A stretch of DNA of 64,000 nt from the NCBI RefSeq assembly GCF_001424185.1, contig NZ_LMOM01000043.1, positions 70,001 to 134,000 on the forward strand, read 5' to 3'. Under the pieces are notes generated by a model, which did not search any database, was not told the origin of the DNA, and saw nothing but the letters and a program-made list of their open reading frames with translations. This DNA comes from Deinococcus sp. Leaf326. Lineage in GTDB: Bacteria; Deinococcota; Deinococci; Deinococcales; Deinococcaceae. The translations under genes and the position numbers were made by a program. Positions 14,666 through 22,503 of the stretch are shown here, piece by piece. Position 1 is the stretch's first letter; every line of letters begins with the position of its first letter.

Positions 14666-17319
14666 AATTCCTCCCGGTCGTTTTCACTTTGGGCTGGAGG
14701 ATCAAAAGAAACACCGGAAACACCCGAAACACCGGGAATGCTGTCCTGATCGTCGTTATTTGCCCGGTGTTTCTCCGGTGTTTCATTCTGGGCAACACCC
14801 GAAACACCCGGCGAGGTGACCAGCTCCACCCGATACAGCTTGTTTTTCGTGGTCGAATCCACGCCGGCCACTCGCAAGCGCCGCCCAGAGAACACCCGGT
14901 CGCGGTGGGCCAACAGGGCCCGGCCAATCTTCTGAAGCTGAGACAGGGGCTTACGCCCCTCCCACAGATCGATGTGTGAGCCGGTGGTCATCATGGCGGA
15001 GAGGAAGGCCCTCGCGGGGACAGGTTCTCCACCATGGGCGGTATAGACCGCATCAAGGACATTTCCCCACTCTTCCGGCTCCGGGTTGCTGATCTCGTAC
15101 AGGTGCTCTCTGGCCTCCAGAAAACCTTCTATCCCGGCCACCTGGAGCACGCCGCCTACGGTTGCAGACCAGCTCTCATAGCTGCCCAGGCGAGTCGCCC
15201 CAGCTGGACGCCCGTCGGCTTTCCAGGCCTCAACCAGCGCAAGGCAGGCCCCCACCAGCTGAGCCCGGTGTTCTCTGATCCAGCGCAACAGGTTGGGGTG
15301 CCTGAACCCGGTCCGGTCTTCCGGCCGCTCTACGCCTGCATCAAGGCGAATCGGAATGATGCGGCGGGGCATGTCGTCGTCGAGGCTGACGTTGTTCCCA
15401 GTCGCCATCCAGAGAGCATCGTTCGGGAGGGTCAGCATCTCGGATTTACCCAATCTGCGCCCCCGCCAGGTGCGGGCCGTCAGGGCGGCGGCCAGGGCCT
15501 CACCCTGTAGGGCATGGACGTTGTCCAGCAAGATCACGCGAGAGCCTTCCAATAACATGGAAGTCACGCGCTTTTCGAATTCGTCACCGTCTTTCGGCTG
15601 CACCATGACGCCCGCGTCTGTTCCCAGCGCCACGGCCGGAATGACCTCAGACAGCAGGCCCTTCCCAGTGCCCCGTGTCGGCGCTTCAATCAGGTGCAGT
15701 GGGGTAGGGCCGTCGATCATGGGCCGCAAGAATGGCACCAGCAGCGCGCCGACCGTATGGGCGAATCCGGCCCGGTGGGCAAAGGGAAAATCATGCAGCA
15801 GCTCCCGCAAGAGCTCGAGTGCCCCCTCAACGGTCGGTAGGCTGGGTAGCTTCAGCCCGCCCAGGGTCAGGAAGACGCCGCTATCCGAGTGATAGCCCTC
15901 GGCAGCGATCAAGTCCCCAGCAGCGCTGTAAAGGGGTGTAGTGGCTAGCGTGCGCAGGATAGGGAAGGGCAGCTGGTCCACGCGGGCCAGCAGATCAGGG
16001 GCAAGGTCATTTGGGGGTCTGACGGCCACCATGTAGGACTCGTTGTCTTTGCCCATGACCTCTTTGACAAAGTCTGCCGACCGTTCCAACTCCCCCTTCA
16101 AGGCCACCTGATCGAATGACTTGAAACGTGTCTCGTTATCCTGCTGGATCAGTCGACCCAACTCGCCCGCCCGGCTGAACAGGCGAGGTGGATCGTTCCG
16201 GGCCAGGAGGGCGATGACCGATTCTTCTGCGATGTCCCGCAGACGCTGCGTGTTCACCACAATCTCTGGGTACTCGCTGCCCTGCTTCGGCTTCGGCAAG
16301 TCGGGGATGCTGAATCCGGCCTCCTTGAGGTAGGGCAGACCGCGGCGGTTCTCCGGGTCGCCGTCTTCCACATTCTCAGCCCAGCGGTCTATTTCTTCTG
16401 CCCACTCCTGAGCGGTACGGGAACTGTCAGCGCACCAGAGGTCAAAGACTTCTGGCTCTTTCAACCCCTCGACCATGCCAGCGAGGTTCCCAGCCCGCTG
16501 GGCGAGATTCAGGAACGCAGCTAGAGCGTCATGCCGCGTGTCTGGAGCGTGAGCGCGGGCAGCGGCCAGGAGCACGTCAACAGCTTCCGGCAGGAACTCG
16601 CTCTCCACAGGGGGAGTAACCTTTGAGCCCTCTGCCGAAGCAGGACGTGCCCTTGCCTCTTCCTCCTCAGCAAGCTCTTGGAGTGCTTGCACTGGGTTCT
16701 GCTCAATCCAGTCGTGCAGCTCGTCGACCGGGATAGGCTGCCCGTCCTCGCCCTCGAGATAGGTCCTCCCCAGGTAGGGCGGATCCTTCTTCAAGGCGGC
16801 GTAGTAGGGCGTGATAATCCACCGGCCCTTGCCGTCTGTGCCCATCGGGTACGTCTCGACGCTGGGCACATCTGCCCGCCGAGCAATGGAGCGCAAGGCA
16901 TCCCGCATGACTTTGTAGGGCAGGGGGTCGCTGGCAAAGAGCCAGATGTGCCAGCCCTTCCCACTACTAGAGCGCTCGGCATAGGCATTCAAGTTCAGTC
17001 CAGCGCAGGTTTCCAGCACGGCACGCTTAGCCGCTTCTAACCCCTCGCCGGGGAAGTCCTTTCCGTCGAGATCAATAGCACCTACAGGAGTAGCCTCCTC
17101 TCCGCCGGGCAGGTAACCCAAGGCATTGCCGGCTAGCTTGCCTCCAACACCCAGGTTGGATTTAAGGTGCTGGATCTGCACAGCTTGACCTTCTAGCGTC
17201 TGTACCTTCTTCTTGCCGGTCTGTGGATCTCGCCCCAGCACACGCCCATGCTTGAACGGGTTGAGGGGGAAGAACCGGGCAAACGTATCCAGGGTGTCAG
17301 CATGAAGCTCTGCAGTCAC
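14662..17319 (-). CDS. PrimPol (archaeo-eukaryotic primase) - helicase replication protein
   Basis: An 885-residue protein from GTG 17319, which overlaps the upstream stop (GTGA) behind a GAGAGG site; a TTG at 17355 is a weaker in-frame start. The AEP/PrimPol domain is at about residues 15-200: motif I GAIDLDGKD (DLD near 83-85) and motif II SSSGKGWHIW (117-126). The helicase/ATPase domain is at about 530-680: Walker A EAPTRGTGKG (546-554), Walker B RVILLDN (about 594-600), sensor ATGNN (639-643) and Arg residues in MPRRIIPIRLD. The fusion would open and prime the island's own origin. The C-terminal ~30 residues contain PGVSGVSGVS-type repeats encoded by iteron array B. The stop overlaps the next gene. 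Confidence 0.9.
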   Translation of the reverse strand: MTAELHADTLDTFARFFPLNPFKHGRVLGRDPQTGKKKVQTLEGQAVQIQHLKSNLGVGGKLAGNALGYLPGGEEATPVGAIDLDGKDFPGEGLEAAKRAVLETCAGLNLNAYAERSSSGKGWHIWLFASDPLPYKVMRDALRSIARRADVPSVETYPMGTDGKGRWIITPYYAALKKDPPYLGRTYLEGEDGQPIPVDELHDWIEQNPVQALQELAEEEEARARPASAEGSKVTPPVESEFLPEAVDVLLAAARAHAPDTRHDALAAFLNLAQRAGNLAGMVEGLKEPEVFDLWCADSSRTAQEWAEEIDRWAENVEDGDPENRRGLPYLKEAGFSIPDLPKPKQGSEYPEIVVNTQRLRDIAEESVIALLARNDPPRLFSRAGELGRLIQQDNETRFKSFDQVALKGELERSADFVKEVMGKDNESYMVAVRPPNDLAPDLLARVDQLPFPILRTLATTPLYSAAGDLIAAEGYHSDSGVFLTLGGLKLPSLPTVEGALELLRELLHDFPFAHRAGFAHTVGALLVPFLRPMIDGPTPLHLIEAPTRGTGKGLLSEVIPAVALGTDAGVMVQPKDGDEFEKRVTSMLLEGSRVILLDNVHALQGEALAAALTARTWRGRRLGKSEMLTLPNDALWMATGNNVSLDDDMPRRIIPIRLDAGVERPEDRTGFRHPNLLRWIREHRAQLVGACLALVEAWKADGRPAGATRLGSYESWSATVGGVLQVAGIEGFLEAREHLYEISNPEPEEWGNVLDAVYTAHGGEPVPARAFLSAMMTTGSHIDLWEGRKPLSQLQKIGRALLAHRDRVFSGRRLRVAGVDSTTKNKLYRVELVTSPGVSGVAQNETPEKHRANNDDQDSIPGVSGVSGVSFDPPAQSENDREEF
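14708..14808. repeat. Iteron array B (candidate island origin, right half)
   Basis: The same 8-mer: perfect copies at 14708, 14717 and 14726 (GAAACACC, 9-bp period), 14766 and 14777 (GGTGTTTC), and 14801 (GAAACACC), with a one-mismatch copy at 14792. It spans 101 bp at the 3' end of the primase-helicase gene, where it encodes GVSGVSG. Arrays A and B flank a 222-bp centre. Two iteron sets flanking a central segment just 3' of the rep gene is how SaPI origins are built. Confidence 0.8.
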
Positions 17320-17672
17320 GCGCGGCCTCTCTGCTTCTTCGCGTGGGGTGAGCAATACAGATCAACCTCGGCCACGTGCAGCCGGGCGTCAGGTAGGAGC
17401 TTTTCTACCTGGGCAAGGGTGACGATCTGGTCAAAGGCATACCTCGAGAAGCTGCCCAGCGCACCACGCACGACAAAGACGCTGACGATCGTTGATGTAT
17501 GGAACTCGTCCTTCAGAGGAGGGCGCGTGTAGTGGTCGCGCCCCAGCCGGGCCAATGCAGCACGATCATGCGTGTCGGCGCGCTTCATTGCTGCCAGGAG
17601 CTTTCTAGGGTTCGGTACACTGTCGGGAGCGCTCGCCCGCGCCGCCCCGCCGGCCCGTCCACGGCGGGGCAT
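17316..17672 (-). CDS. Small hypothetical island protein upstream of primase-helicase
   Basis: A 118-residue protein. The first ~20 residues are basic, Gly/Ala/Arg-rich and probably disordered. The middle (LLAAMKRADTHDRAALARLG, STIVSVFVVRGALGSFSRYA) and the end (VTLAQVEKLLPDARLHVAEV) look alpha/beta. ATG 17672 is coupled to the preceding stop (TAATG), and its stop overlaps the primase GTG. No family is recognised. Its place between an excisionase-like gene and the primase suggests a replication or control role. Confidence 0.65.
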   Translation of the reverse strand: MPRRGRAGGAARASAPDSVPNPRKLLAAMKRADTHDRAALARLGRDHYTRPPLKDEFHTSTIVSVFVVRGALGSFSRYAFDQIVTLAQVEKLLPDARLHVAEVDLYCSPHAKKQRGRA

Positions 17673-17941
17673 TAACTTGCCCGGCCTTCCTGCTCCTGCA
17701 GGTATGCGGTCGTCTGCGTCTTGATGTATTGCTCTAGCGCCTCTCGAGAGATGCGAAGAACTTTGGCGCCTATCTTCACTGCTTGCAAGCGGCCAGCGCG
17801 GATCTCGCGGTACACCAAGGCGGTATGCACTCCTAGGTATGACGCCGTCTGGGGTACATCAAGGAATGCAGGCAGCGTGGGCGCAGATGCGTCCAGCACG
17901 TTGATATTTGTTGCAGTCAAGGGAAAACCCTCCAACTTCAC
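17672..17941 (-). CDS. Excisionase/AlpA-like helix-turn-helix protein
   Basis: An 89-residue protein containing an HTH_17 (MerR-like excisionase) domain at about residues 25-78. FLDVPQTASYLGVHTALVYR is the helix-turn-helix, and EIRAGRLQAVKIGAKVLRIS is the wing with the conserved R-x-G-R-L-x-A-x-K-I-G pattern. Proteins of this class act as recombination directionality factors (Xis) or activate integrase genes (AlpA). It is the second gene of the minus-strand operon that starts near the right att site, a usual place for xis. Whether it binds the TGACCAAC arm repeats is unknown. Confidence 0.88.
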   Translation of the reverse strand: MKLEGFPLTATNINVLDASAPTLPAFLDVPQTASYLGVHTALVYREIRAGRLQAVKIGAKVLRISREALEQYIKTQTTAYLQEQEGRAS

Positions 17942-17965
17942 CCGCAGAGAAGCGGGACAGAGACC

Positions 17966-18586
17966 TCAGTTCAGGGCTGAAGGTTCTGTGTTGGAGGGGG
18001 CGTTCGGCTTGATCTGTGGGGCCTGCTGAATAGGCAGAGGGGCGGCGACCGGTTCAGCTTGCTCGTAGGCCTGAAGCGCGTCATCCTCGCCGACCATCTC
18101 GGCCACAGCACGGGCTATGTAGGCGTGAAGATCTTCAGCAGTAAGGCCAGCCTCGTGAGCTTCCTGTCCCTTGAGTGCCCGGTAAAGATTGCGGTCGAAA
18201 TGGAAAAGATCGTAAGCGAACGCTTTGAGATAGGCCGCAGTCTCGTCCGGAGCTTGAGCGCCTAAACGCTGGGCAAGTTCCGCAATGCCGATCTTTTGAC
18301 CTTCTCGAACTTGGAGTGCATACCAGCTGCGCACAGCCTTATTGATGCTCCATTGCTTTGAGAGCGCTGACTGCGCATCGTCAAGTGCATCTTCAAAAGC
18401 CTGCCGGTTGTCTGCTCCACCCCGTAGCCCTACGCTGTAACCTTCAACACCGCATAGCCCTGGTTCAATGCTGAGAGCATCCGCCCAATTGAGGGTCGAC
18501 AAGTCTGAACGGCGCTCCATCAGCCATTCAGACTCCACCTCCTCTTTGGAGCGGGTATCTGCTCTGCCGCGTATCCTCACATACAT
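17966..18586 (-). CDS. Hypothetical protein at the right end of the island
   Basis: A 206-residue protein with no recognised family. It begins MYVRIRGRADTRSKEEVESE. The middle is helical (RQAFEDALDDAQSALSKQWS, IGIAELAQRLGAQAPDETAA) and the C-terminal ~30 residues are Pro/Gln/Ala-rich and probably disordered. It is the first gene of the long minus-strand operon running to 13002. The start lies about 50 bp from the arm repeats at 18638-18656, so integrase or Xis binding there could affect its promoter. It may be a regulator or DNA-binding accessory protein; unknown. Confidence 0.7.
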   Translation of the reverse strand: MYVRIRGRADTRSKEEVESEWLMERRSDLSTLNWADALSIEPGLCGVEGYSVGLRGGADNRQAFEDALDDAQSALSKQWSINKAVRSWYALQVREGQKIGIAELAQRLGAQAPDETAAYLKAFAYDLFHFDRNLYRALKGQEAHEAGLTAEDLHAYIARAVAEMVGEDDALQAYEQAEPVAAPLPIQQAPQIKPNAPSNTEPSALN

Positions 18587-18637
18587 AGTTTATCACCGTC
18601 TGCAACGGAAATAGACATTCGTGCAAAGGGCATGATG

Positions 18638-18656
18638 TGACCAACCTGTGACCAAC
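18638..18656 (+). repeat. Paired 8-mer TGACCAAC, candidate integrase arm sites (right)
   Basis: TGACCAAC at 18638-18645 and 18649-18656, with the same 11-bp period and orientation as the pair at 5706-5724. It lies 128 bp inside the right att repeat, just upstream of the 17966-18586 gene. Together with the left pair it fits arm-type integrase binding sites. Confidence 0.55.
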
Positions 18657-18783
18657 ACATCCATACATCAGCGCAAACGAGAGCACATCAACAAGAATAG
18701 AGAATTCCCAAAAACGCTCTCTCGGAGCCACTTTTTGGGATATCTGTGTTCTTCTGTTGATATCCATAAAGCTGACCGGGCCT

Positions 18784-18841
18784 CCCTCCTAAGGGGCAGG
18801 CCACTGGTTCGAATCCAGTCGAGTGCACCAAGAAAGGCCCC
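18784..18841 (+). repeat. Right attachment repeat (tRNA-Arg 3' fragment)
   Basis: Perfect 58-bp copy of 5599-5656. It holds only the 3' part of the tRNA from the anticodon stem on, without D-arm or 5' acceptor strand, so it is not a working tRNA. Upstream sequence (AAGCTGACCGGG) does not match the tRNA. Confidence 0.95.
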
Positions 18842-18861
18842 CGGTACGATTTCCGGGGGCC
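18836..18861 (+). terminator. Ancestral terminator of tRNA-Arg, now at right island edge
   Basis: GGCCCCCGG (18836-18844), loop TACGATTT, CCGGGGGCC (18853-18861). Before integration this hairpin would have followed the tRNA. It now separates the island from the convergent end of the amidohydrolase gene. Confidence 0.65.
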
Positions 18862-18876
18862 AGCTCTATTCCGGTC

Positions 18877-19770
18877 TCAGCCCCGGCGTGTCACGCCGTC
18901 GGTGGTCAGCAGCGCGCCGTACAGCTCGGGGCGGCGGTCGCGGAAAAAACCCATGCCGGCGCGGAACTTTCTCGCCTCGGCCAGATTCAGGGTGTGCAGG
19001 AGCGGCCCTTCCTCTCGGTCACCGAACTCGGCGACGAGTTCACCCGTGTAGTCACTGACGAACGAGTGGCCGTAGTAGGTCTGCTTCAGCCCCTCCACCT
19101 GCTCGGTGCCGATGCGGTTGGCGGCAGCCACGTAGGCCGAGTTGCTCACGGCGTGACCGATCATGGCCCGCTGCCACATGTGGTGGCTGTTGGGCGACTC
19201 GACACCCTCGGGTTCGGAGCCGATAGCGGTCGGGTACAGCAGGAAGTCGGCGCCCTGGAGCATCATCACGCGGGCGGTCTCTGGATACCACTGGTCCCAG
19301 CAGATACCCACGCCCACGCGCCCATAGCGGGTCGCCCAGACCTTGAAGCCGGTGTCGCCGGGGTTGAAGTAGTACTTTTCCTCGTAGCCGGGGCCGTCGG
19401 GGATATGGGTCTTGCGGTAGTTGCCCAGCAGCGTGCCGTCGGCGTCAATGCACACCAGTGAGTTGTAGTGCGCCTGCCCCGCCTTCTCGAAATAGCTCAG
19501 CGGCAGCACCACCCCCAGCTCCTCGGCGAGCTTCTGAAAGCGCCCGACGAAGGGATGATCGTCGAGCGGGTGCGCCAGCCCGAAGTAGTCCTCGCGCTCG
19601 ACCTGGCAAAAATACAGGTTCTCGAACAGTTCGGGCAGCAAGATCACCTGCGCGCCCTGGCGGGCAGCCTCACGCACGTGGGCCTCGGCGCGCGAGACGT
19701 TGTCTTCGAGCTGGTCGGTGACGTGCATCTGCACGACGGCGAGCTTGACGAGGTCGGGGGTGCGGGTCAT
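18877..19770 (-). CDS. aguB: N-carbamoylputrescine amidohydrolase (nitrilase family)
   Basis: A 297-residue nitrilase-superfamily enzyme that hydrolyses N-carbamoylputrescine to putrescine, CO2 and ammonia. The catalytic triad is visible: Glu in VILLPELFENLYF (about residue 48), Lys in NYRKTHIPDGPGYEEKYYF (about 121) and Cys in GVGICWDQWYPE (about 158). The RKTHIPDGPGYxEKYYF signature is characteristic of AguB-type enzymes rather than other nitrilases. ATG 19770 follows TAGCCT with a 6-nt gap (leaderless pattern). Agmatine deiminase, which makes its substrate, is encoded 6.6 kb away at 26373-27455. It is the first chromosomal gene after the island. Confidence 0.92.
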   Translation of the reverse strand: MTRTPDLVKLAVVQMHVTDQLEDNVSRAEAHVREAARQGAQVILLPELFENLYFCQVEREDYFGLAHPLDDHPFVGRFQKLAEELGVVLPLSYFEKAGQAHYNSLVCIDADGTLLGNYRKTHIPDGPGYEEKYYFNPGDTGFKVWATRYGRVGVGICWDQWYPETARVMMLQGADFLLYPTAIGSEPEGVESPNSHHMWQRAMIGHAVSNSAYVAAANRIGTEQVEGLKQTYYGHSFVSDYTGELVAEFGDREEGPLLHTLNLAEARKFRAGMGFFRDRRPELYGALLTTDGVTRRG

Positions 19771-19903
19771 GACCCCAGGCTAACGCGGCGGGCGTGGGCG
19801 GAAGGTGGCGCGGGTCCTGACCGGGGCGGAACGGCGCGGCGGAACGACGCATTGGTCTGGGCAGAGGCGGCCCCTCACCCGGCCACCCGCATAGATTGGG
19901 ACG

Positions 19904-19966
19904 ATGCGGCGCACCCCTGTCCCCCCACTCCAGCTGGCCCCAATCCCCGTGCAGGCCCGGCCATGA
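19904..19966 (+). CDS. Possible leader peptide of thrC
   Basis: A 20-codon ORF beginning ATG 19904, 6 nt after TAGATT (19892-19897). Its TGA (19964-19966) overlaps the thrC ATG (19963) as ATGA. The peptide (starting MRRTPVPPLQ) contains six prolines but only one Thr, so it is not a classical threonine attenuator. Leaderless initiation here followed by coupled reinitiation would explain how thrC, which lacks a Shine-Dalgarno, is translated. Predicted from sequence only. Confidence 0.4.
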   Translation: MRRTPVPPLQLAPIPVQARP

Positions 19967-21384
19967 AGTACGTCTCGACGCGCGGCGCGCGGAACCTGGG
20001 CAGCTTCTGCGACGTGCTGCTGCTGGGCCTGGCCCCCGACGGCGGGCTGGCGATGCCCGAGAGCATCCCCACCCTGAGCCCGGACGAGGTCGAGGCCCTG
20101 CGCGGCCTGAGCTACCCCGAGCTGGCCTACGCGGTCATGCGCCCCTTCATCACCGATATTCCCGGAGACGACCTGAAACGGCTTCTGGAGCAGACCTACC
20201 GGGCTGAGGTGTTCGGCAGCCCTGAGATCACGCCGCTGACCCCGCTGGGCGACTCGGGCCTGTATCTGCTCGAACTGTCCAACGGCCCCTCGCTGGCCTT
20301 CAAGGACATGGCGATGCAGTTTCTGGGGCAGGTCTTCGAATACGTGCTGGAGACGCGCAATGAGCGCCTGAATATCCTGGGGGCGACCTCGGGTGACACG
20401 GGCTCGGCGGCCGAGTACGCCATGCTGGGCAAGGCGCGCGTGAACGTGTTCATGCTCTCGCCCCACGGCCGCATGAGCGCCTTTCAGCAGGCGCAGATGT
20501 TCAGTCTGCGCGAGCCCAACATCTTCAATATCGCCGTCCAGGGCGTATTTGACGATTGCCAGGACCTCGTCAAGGCCGTGAACGCCGACGCCGAGTTCAA
20601 GGAGCGTTTTGAAATCGGGGCCGTCAACTCGATCAACTGGGCGCGGGTGCTGGCGCAGGCGGTGTACTACTTCAAGGGGTACTTTGCGCTGGGGCTGCCC
20701 GCCGGGGCCGAGGCCGATTTCTGCGTACCCTCGGGCAACTTCGGCAACGTGTTCGCCGGGCATCTGGCGCGGGCGATGGGGCTGCCCATCGGGCAACTGG
20801 TCGTCGCCAGCAACGAGAACGACGTGCTGCACGAGTTCTTCACGACCGGCACCTACCACGTCCGGCCCGCCGCGCGCGTGGCGATGACCTCCAGCCCCAG
20901 CATGGACATCGGCAAGGCCAGCAACTTCGAGCGCTACCTGTACCTCATCACGGGTGGCAGCGGAACGCAGACACTGTCCTGGTGGCAGGAAGTCGGCGAG
21001 GGCCGCCCCGTGAGCCTCGCGGGCACGCCGCACTGGGACACCGTGAAGGCCAGCCGTTTCGCCGCCGGGCGCAGCACCCACGCCGACCGCCTGAGCACGA
21101 TCCGCGAGGTGGACACCGAATTCGGCCGCCTGATCGACCCGCACACCGCCGACGGCGTGTTCGTGGCGCGCCCACACCAGCGTGTCGGCGTGCCGATGGT
21201 CTGCCTGGAAACCGCGCTGCCCATCAAATTCGAGGACACCGTGAAGGAAGCGGTGGGCCGTTCGCCCGAGCGCCCGACGAAATTCGGCGGCATTGAGACG
21301 CTGGAACGGCAGTTCACCGTGCTGGACAACGACGTGGACGCCCTCAAGGCGTTCGTCGCCGGGAAACTGGCAGAGCAGCGCTGA
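19963..21384 (+). CDS. thrC: Threonine synthase
   Basis: A 473-residue PLP enzyme that converts O-phosphohomoserine to threonine. The start at ATG 19963 (MKYVSTRGARNLGSFCDVLL) matches the normal N-terminus; the frame's upstream extension covers non-coding and antisense sequence. The PLP lysine is in SNGPSLAFKDMAMQFLGQ (about residue 113). NILGATSGDTGSAAEYAM binds the phosphate and substrate, and VPSGNFGNVFAGHLAR is the glycine-rich PLP-phosphate loop. Length and motifs fit the long bacterial/yeast-type threonine synthases. A small overlapping ORF precedes it. It is convergent with modB, with a 30-bp gap. Confidence 0.94.
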   Translation: MKYVSTRGARNLGSFCDVLLLGLAPDGGLAMPESIPTLSPDEVEALRGLSYPELAYAVMRPFITDIPGDDLKRLLEQTYRAEVFGSPEITPLTPLGDSGLYLLELSNGPSLAFKDMAMQFLGQVFEYVLETRNERLNILGATSGDTGSAAEYAMLGKARVNVFMLSPHGRMSAFQQAQMFSLREPNIFNIAVQGVFDDCQDLVKAVNADAEFKERFEIGAVNSINWARVLAQAVYYFKGYFALGLPAGAEADFCVPSGNFGNVFAGHLARAMGLPIGQLVVASNENDVLHEFFTTGTYHVRPAARVAMTSSPSMDIGKASNFERYLYLITGGSGTQTLSWWQEVGEGRPVSLAGTPHWDTVKASRFAAGRSTHADRLSTIREVDTEFGRLIDPHTADGVFVARPHQRVGVPMVCLETALPIKFEDTVKEAVGRSPERPTKFGGIETLERQFTVLDNDVDALKAFVAGKLAEQR

Positions 21385-21414
21385 GGGGCCCAGCGGTGAG
21401 GGATGTGGGCGGCG

Positions 21415-22260
21415 CTACCCCCGCCGCCCCGCCGCCACCCGCACCACCAGGAGCAACGCAAAGGCCACGAAGACCATCACTGCCGAGAGCACGAGCGCCG
21501 GCCCCAGGTCGGATTCCATCGCGGCGTAGATCGCCAGCGTGACCGTGCGTGTGCGACCCTGCAAGGACCCGGCGAAGAGAATGGTCGCGCCGAACTCGCC
21601 CAGCGCCCGCGCCCAGGTGAGCACCAGTCCCTCCAGCAAAAAGGGAAAGGCCAGCGGCAGGGTCACGAAGCGGAACACCGCCCAGCCGCCCGCGCCGTCG
21701 GTGCGCGCCGCCGCCTCGACCTCCGGGTCGAAGCTGGCGAAACCCGCCCGCGCCGTGCGCAGGTAGAACGGCGCAGAGGTGAACAGCTGCGCCAGGACCA
21801 CCGCCGCCGGGGAAAAGGCGATGCCGATGCCCGCGATCTCCAGCGGCGGCCCCAGAAGGCCGTTTCGCCCGAAGGCGAGCAGCAGCCCCACCCCCGCCAC
21901 CACGGGCGGCAGCACGATGGGCAGGTCCAGCAGCGTCTCCAAGAGGGCCTTGCCGGAAAAGTGCGTGCGGGCCAGCAGCCACGCGACCGGCGTGACCAGG
22001 GCGACCGTGAGCAGCAGTGTGATCCCCGTCGTGAGCAGGCTGACGCGTAAGGCGTCGCCCACTGCCGCGCTCGCCAGCGTCGGCAGAAAGTCGGCGTTCA
22101 GGCCGCGCAGCAGCAGCGCCGCGACCGGCAGCAGCAAAAAGGCCACCAGCAATAGGCTCAGGCCCAGGGGCAGGGCGGGCGGGGCAGGCCGCCGGACTCC
22201 CGCCGCCTTAAGCGGGCCGGACGACACGTCTACCCGGCCAGTTCCCCACCGGCTGCCCAC
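21415..22260 (-). CDS. modB: Molybdate ABC transporter permease
   Basis: A 281-residue inner-membrane permease with about five or six transmembrane helices (for example LPLGLSLLLVAFLLLPVAAL near the N-terminus and ALVLSAVMVFVAFALLLVVR at the C-terminus). The EAA loop that docks the ATPase is visible as EVEAAARTDGAGGWAVFRFV. Segments such as LPIVLPPVVAGVGLLLAFGR and WARALGEFGATILFAGS are typical of ModB. Start GTG 22260 is used; GTG 22227 is a possible shorter start. It is the last gene of the regulator-modA-mop-modB run. No modC ATPase gene follows; the neighbour is convergent thrC. Confidence 0.92.
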   Translation of the reverse strand: MGSRWGTGRVDVSSGPLKAAGVRRPAPPALPLGLSLLLVAFLLLPVAALLLRGLNADFLPTLASAAVGDALRVSLLTTGITLLLTVALVTPVAWLLARTHFSGKALLETLLDLPIVLPPVVAGVGLLLAFGRNGLLGPPLEIAGIGIAFSPAAVVLAQLFTSAPFYLRTARAGFASFDPEVEAAARTDGAGGWAVFRFVTLPLAFPFLLEGLVLTWARALGEFGATILFAGSLQGRTRTVTLAIYAAMESDLGPALVLSAVMVFVAFALLLVVRVAAGRRG

Positions 22261-22322
22261 CCACGACCCTGCGCCTCACCCGCAGCAGTATGCCTGTCCC
22301 TGTGGGCGGTCGCCCACGCGCC

Positions 22323-22493
22323 TCACTCGACCGCAAGCATCACGTCGCTCGCCTTGATGACGGCCGAGGTGCGGGTGATGACCGAGGTGAGGACGACCAC
22401 CGGCGAGAGTTCCAGCGAGATTTCGGCCTCTACCGAGCCGAGCTTGAGGGTGGTGATGCGACATGCAAAGACATTCTGGGCGCTGAGCTGCAT
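22323..22493 (-). CDS. Stand-alone Mop-domain molybdate-binding protein (molbindin-like)
   Basis: A 56-residue protein from ATG 22493 (MQLSAQNVFACRITTLKLGS). It is a single Mop/TOBE-type domain: MxLSAxNxxxxxIxxxxxGxVxAEI, a middle VVVLTSVITRTSA and the closing VIKASDVMLAV. Molbindins assemble into rings that store molybdate or tungstate, and the same domain closes ModC and ModE. The usual Gly in N-V-x-x-G is Ala here. It lies 10 bp behind modA and before modB in one operon. Confidence 0.8.
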   Translation of the reverse strand: MQLSAQNVFACRITTLKLGSVEAEISLELSPVVVLTSVITRTSAVIKASDVMLAVE

Positions 22494-22503
22494 GGGGACT
22501 CCC

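Noticed and set aside
14385..14808. CRISPR-like array
   Set aside because: The repeats are only 8-9 bp, occur in both orientations, lie inside coding genes and lack uniform spacers. They fit iterons better.
5657..18783. Complete prophage or conjugative element
   Set aside because: No portal, capsid, tail, terminase, lysis, relaxase or type IV secretion gene is visible among the island ORFs.
18784..18841. A second tRNA-Arg gene
   Set aside because: Only the 3' part from the anticodon stem is present, with no D-arm or 5' acceptor strand. It is the att duplicate.
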